From Bdellovibrio sp. (GTDB lineage: Bacteria; Myxococcota; SpSt-1050), in assembly GCA_020725805.1 (NCBI GenBank), contig DYEF01000058.1, positions 1 through 8,838 on the forward strand: a stretch of DNA of 8,838 nucleotides, in the 5' to 3' direction. The stretch's first letter is position 1, and every line of letters begins with the position of its first letter. The notes beneath the pieces are model-generated. The model made no database searches. It saw nothing but the letters and a program-made list of their open reading frames with translations, and was not told the origin of the DNA. This document shows, piece after piece, positions 6,133 through 8,838 of the stretch. Position numbers and translations under genes: made by a program.

Positions 6133-7539
6133 ATGAAAATTAGGAGATTTCTGTCCTTTTTTGTGATTATAACATCTATAGTAAATCTCACATTTTGTTC
6201 TGATGTTAAGGAATTGCCGAGGGACAGGGGGTATTCGGGGAAAGATGCTGTAGAGTTATCCGATGCTATGGACTCAGAATATATTCCTGATGATACCGGT
6301 GATGTTTCAGAAATTGCGGATTCGGATTTTGAGGATTCGTCAGATGTGGTTATTATCAGAGATACTTATGCAGACTACGGAGCAGTGGATACAGGCGGTG
6401 GGAATGATACCGGTTATACGGATGCCGGTCCCTGTCCTTTATCTCTTGCGGAGAGGCTGACAGTAAAGAGGCTGAGCATTGCGCCGGATTCGGTAAATAA
6501 TATGGGAGGGATGTATTTTTCGTATTATACGCCACCGATTATCAGGGCATATAAGGACGGATATCTGCTGGCATATCTATCGTATAATGGTAAGATAAGG
6601 GTGCTGGGGCTGAACAGGGATTTCTCCCTGAACGGAACTGATGTAAGTATCGACGGGAATGAACTGAGAGGGCTTGCAGTCTCAGCAGGTGATTTTGCCG
6701 TTCTGGTTCAGAGAGGGACCGATGAGATGGCCATTCTGGGATACGGTTTTGACGGAGTGCAGAAATTTGATACCACTATTATCGGAAAGACCGACCACAA
6801 TGTAACCTGGGCAAAATATATAAAGAGGGAATGGGGTGATTACGGGACCCTCGGTTATTACAATAACCAGTATGTGGCTTACTTCGGGCATTCGATGAAC
6901 TGGGGGGAGAGCGGTGAGCATCAGGGTGATCTGTTGTGGTTCTTTGATTCTGAGGGAAGACAGAACGGTGGTCTCTGGGACTGGGGCTGTTCTCATAGTC
7001 TGGATGTAAGGCTGGCATTCAACTCACAGAAGCTGGGGGCGGTATGTCTCTCGGACTGCTACCCTCAGAAGGCGATATGTTTTAATCACAGGGAATCGGT
7101 TATTCACAATGAACCTTCGGGTAACTGTGCAGGAAGGAGCAATGCCGTTCTGGGCGGATTTGTGGCTTTTGAAGACGGCTTTTATCTGACCTTTATCTCT
7201 TCAGAGGGGCGGCAGTCATCCGATGTGGCACTTGCAGCGATATCCAACAGCGGGGTGGTGTCCGGACCTGTATGGATTACTGATACACCGGAAGTTCAGG
7301 AGGATGATACTCACCTTGCCGTATACGGGGAGAATCTCTTCGTCGTTTACAGAGCCGGCGGTGAGGTGAAGGCCGGCATAATTACGAAGAGCGGTGATAT
7401 AGTAAAGGGATTCGAGAATTTTGGTCAGGTTGATTTCAATCAGCAGACATTCATTGAGACCGGTTTCGGAGGAAATCCCGTATGGGTATTCGGGAATGGT
7501 TCGGAACTGAGCATATATATGGTAAGGTATTGCAACTAA
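6133..7539 (+). CDS. Secreted or lipid-anchored protein of unknown function with acidic linker and Cys-rich core
   Basis: Exported protein of 468 residues. An N-terminal signal (MKIRR, then a hydrophobic run to residue 21) ends in LTFC. Cys22 could be lipidated, but Phe at -1 is unusual for a lipobox, so signal peptidase I cleavage is possible. Residues 23-100 form a low-complexity acidic linker rich in Asp, Ser, Gly and Thr (VDTGGGNDTGYTDAG at 85-99), a style common in surface lipoproteins of myxobacteria and their relatives. The rest is a globular, beta-rich region without an enzymatic motif I recognise. It holds recurring strand-like units such as DGYLLAYLSYNGKIRVLGL and ENLFVVYRAGGEVKAGIIT, which may be propeller-like repeats. 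The centre has GHSMNWGESGEHQGDLLW (252-269), WGCSHSLD (284-291) and VCLSDCYP (304-311), with Cys286, 305, 309, 316 and 332 likely forming disulfides. The gene has its own promoter and diverges from the moxR-like operon. Function is unknown. Confidence 0.85.
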   Translation: MKIRRFLSFFVIITSIVNLTFCSDVKELPRDRGYSGKDAVELSDAMDSEYIPDDTGDVSEIADSDFEDSSDVVIIRDTYADYGAVDTGGGNDTGYTDAGPCPLSLAERLTVKRLSIAPDSVNNMGGMYFSYYTPPIIRAYKDGYLLAYLSYNGKIRVLGLNRDFSLNGTDVSIDGNELRGLAVSAGDFAVLVQRGTDEMAILGYGFDGVQKFDTTIIGKTDHNVTWAKYIKREWGDYGTLGYYNNQYVAYFGHSMNWGESGEHQGDLLWFFDSEGRQNGGLWDWGCSHSLDVRLAFNSQKLGAVCLSDCYPQKAICFNHRESVIHNEPSGNCAGRSNAVLGGFVAFEDGFYLTFISSEGRQSSDVALAAISNSGVVSGPVWITDTPEVQEDDTHLAVYGENLFVVYRAGGEVKAGIITKSGDIVKGFENFGQVDFNQQTFIETGFGGNPVWVFGNGSELSIYMVRYCN

Positions 7540-7561
7540 CATATATGGTATAAAAATTTTC

Positions 7562-7589
7562 TTGACAATCCCGCCGGATTTTTGATAGG
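7562..7589 (+). promoter_or_regulatory. Candidate promoter of the M23 peptidase gene
   Basis: A perfect -35 hexamer TTGACA (7562-7567) lies in the 104-bp gap after the upstream gene. The best-spaced -10 is GATAGG (7584-7589, 16-nt spacer), which keeps only the central ATA of the consensus. TATTGA at 7590-7595 is too far away. The -35 is convincing but the -10 is weak, so the promoter may be low-level or need an activator, or the gene may rely on read-through. Confidence 0.4.
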
Positions 7590-7630
7590 TATTGATTTTG
7601 TGTTTTGCAATTGGTAGTACGCTCTGTCAA

Positions 7631-7637
7631 AAAGGAG
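7631..7637 (+). promoter_or_regulatory. Ribosome binding site deciding the TTG start of the M23 peptidase
   Basis: AAAGGAG lies 6 nt before a TTG codon at 7644-7646. The longer frame opening at 7605 also begins with TTG, but no purine-rich site precedes it. No ATG or GTG occurs between the ribosome site and the transmembrane segment. Confidence 0.75.
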
Positions 7638-7643
7638 AGCTTT

Positions 7644-8573
7644 TTGAAAAATAGCCGATATACAGTATTCTTTATCCCTGAAGATTCCCCCAAGAGGTAC
7701 CAGTTTTCGGTCACAAAGAAGAGTATCCTTTTAGGAATCGGGGCGTTCTGCCTGCTGACTCTGGTATTCTTTATAGTAGTAATACATTATGCTTTCATTC
7801 AGGATATGGCGTGGGAAAACCTCAATCTGAGGCAGGAGAATCAGAAATTATCCGCTGAACTGAAGGAGTTGTCGGGTGAGACCAAGAGGCTTGCTGAAGC
7901 ATTAAACAGGGTAGAGGTTTTTAAGAACAAGATTAAGCTGATTGCCAATATCAATGATTCCGACCGCAATTTATCCATTGGTCCTGTGGGTGATGTGAAC
8001 AGGGAGAATATTATTAATCTTCCTTCGCTTGAGGACCTCTCATACCTCAACAACAGTACAAAGATGATGAGGCTTTCGGTTTTGAGAACCAGAATCGAAT
8101 TGCTCTCAGGGGAGTTTGAGGCGGCAGAGCAGGATTTCAATGAAATTCAGAAGTATTTCGAGGAGCGTAAGGAGATATTGAGAAGTACTCCTGCCAAATG
8201 GCCCTGCTATGGATGGGTTACATCGGAATTCGGATTCAGATATGACCCCTTTACCGGAGAAAAGACCTTTCATAAGGGTATAGATATAGCCACCAGCATC
8301 GGTATTCCTGTCCTTGCACCTGCTGACGGGGTTGTGGTATCGACGGGATTTCATTCGGGTCTTGGCAATGAGATTGTTATAGATCACGGTTTTGGTATAG
8401 TCACTTCCTACGGACACCTGAATGATATGAAGGTAAAGGTAGGCGATAAGGTAGTAAGGGGACAGGCTATCGGAACAGTGGGGAATTCGGGGAGGTCGAC
8501 CGGTCCGCATCTGCACTATGAAGTTATAATTAACGGTATTAACGTAAACCCTCGTAAGTATATAATAGAATAA
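7644..8573 (+). CDS. Membrane-anchored M23 (LytM-type) peptidoglycan endopeptidase with coiled coil
   Basis: Protein of 309 residues starting at TTG. A short cytoplasmic N terminus (YTVFFIPEDSPKRYQFSV) is followed by one transmembrane helix at about 27-49. A periplasmic coiled coil spans about 52-104, a second helical stretch lies at 141-181, and the C-terminal M23 domain runs from about 186 to 309. Every metal and catalytic position of the LytM fold is present: H210 and D214 in FHKGIDIA, H258 in YGHLN, and H289/H291 in GPHLHYE. It is therefore predicted to be an active zinc enzyme that cuts peptide cross-links in peptidoglycan, unlike the degenerate EnvC/NlpD activators. The coiled coil probably positions it or mediates dimerisation. 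The KRYQFSV N-terminal segment ahead of the helix is shared by a group of membrane-bound M23 proteins, as far as I recognise it. The gene is 104 bp after the unknown secreted-protein gene, in the same direction; no terminator separates them. Confidence 0.93.
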   Translation: MKNSRYTVFFIPEDSPKRYQFSVTKKSILLGIGAFCLLTLVFFIVVIHYAFIQDMAWENLNLRQENQKLSAELKELSGETKRLAEALNRVEVFKNKIKLIANINDSDRNLSIGPVGDVNRENIINLPSLEDLSYLNNSTKMMRLSVLRTRIELLSGEFEAAEQDFNEIQKYFEERKEILRSTPAKWPCYGWVTSEFGFRYDPFTGEKTFHKGIDIATSIGIPVLAPADGVVVSTGFHSGLGNEIVIDHGFGIVTSYGHLNDMKVKVGDKVVRGQAIGTVGNSGRSTGPHLHYEVIINGINVNPRKYIIE

Positions 8574-8838
8574 ATACCTTAATAAACAGCGATACAATAA
8601 CCACAAATTACACCGTTTTTCATTTGGGTCATTCAGCTCGCCAACCGTTCATCTGACAGTTATTCGGGTATGATAATTTTCAGCAATGCCGCTTTTTTAT
8701 ATACTTGGAATTTTAGTATACCTGGCACTTCTTTCAAAAAATGCTTTAATATCAATTGGTTAGATTGTGTGTTGATTAGATTATACCTGTATTTATGAAA
8801 GGTGGGTTGTCCTCCATATTTTTTTGTGGTCAAATGCC
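8574..8838. other. Non-coding flank after the M23 peptidase gene
   Basis: AT-rich stretch with no supported gene and no clear intrinsic terminator after the peptidase stop. It holds a small hairpin (TATACT at 8700-8705, AGTATA at 8715-8720, 9-nt loop) that is too AT-rich and lacks a following T tract. It also has a weak GGTGG/CCTCC pairing near 8801-8815 ahead of a T run, with a central T-T mismatch. A frame opening with ATG at 8795 runs off the window edge without a ribosome site. Confidence 0.45.

Noticed and set aside
7513-7550. Direct repeat ATATATGGTA around the end of the secreted-protein gene
   Set aside because: The two short AT-rich copies overlap coding sequence and show no further structure; chance is the simplest explanation.
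8700-8720. Hairpin TATACT/AGTATA after the M23 gene
   Set aside because: It has only one G-C pair and no following T run, and it lies more than 120 nt past the stop, so it does not look like a terminator.
8795-8838. Start of a partial plus-strand gene at the right edge (ATG at 8795)
   Set aside because: Only 14 codons are visible, no ribosome site precedes it, and the same stretch also resembles a weak hairpin with a T run.

Overview
The window reads as a stretch of a bacterial chromosome that is moderately AT-rich by eye. The likely source is an anaerobic or facultative member of the former Deltaproteobacteria (Myxococcota-like or a relative). This is an inference from three things: a secreted protein with an Asp/Gly/Thr-rich linker after its signal peptide, a CoxD-type MoxR ATPase beside a ParA ATPase, and an Mrp/NifX-like pair typical of anaerobes. 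No rRNA, tRNA, IS element, CRISPR array or phage gene was seen.

Layout. Minus strand, 5946 down to 258: six tightly packed genes that look like one operon. In order of transcription they encode a CoxD-like MoxR AAA+ ATPase, a ParA/MinD-type ATPase with two N-terminal Cys4 zinc fingers, a multi-pass membrane protein of GT-C (family 39-like) appearance, an enoyl-CoA hydratase/isomerase family protein carrying the dienoyl-CoA isomerase residues, an Mrp/ApbC-type Fe-S carrier ATPase, and a small His-rich NifX/NifB-C-like protein. The first four genes are joined by start/stop overlaps or a 2-nt gap. The last two are set off by 42 nt that may hold an internal promoter. Plus strand, 6133 to 8573: two genes, probably each with its own promoter. 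They encode a secreted Cys-containing protein of unknown function and a membrane-anchored M23 endopeptidase with coiled coils and a complete zinc site. The plus and minus blocks diverge from a 186-bp intergenic region (5947-6132). The flanks 1-257 and 8574-8838 contain no supported gene.

How the genes may work together. Mrp and the NifX-like protein form a plausible metallocofactor (Fe-S or Mo/Fe) handling pair. The translational coupling of MoxR, Zn-finger ParA and the GT-C-like protein suggests that their products are needed together. One reading is an ATPase-driven assembly or positioning module acting on the envelope, but no partner such as a VWA protein or ParB is present, so this remains a hypothesis. 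The dienoyl-CoA isomerase-like gene has no beta-oxidation neighbours here. The M23 peptidase and the secreted protein across the divergent region are also envelope proteins, but nothing in the sequence ties them to the operon.
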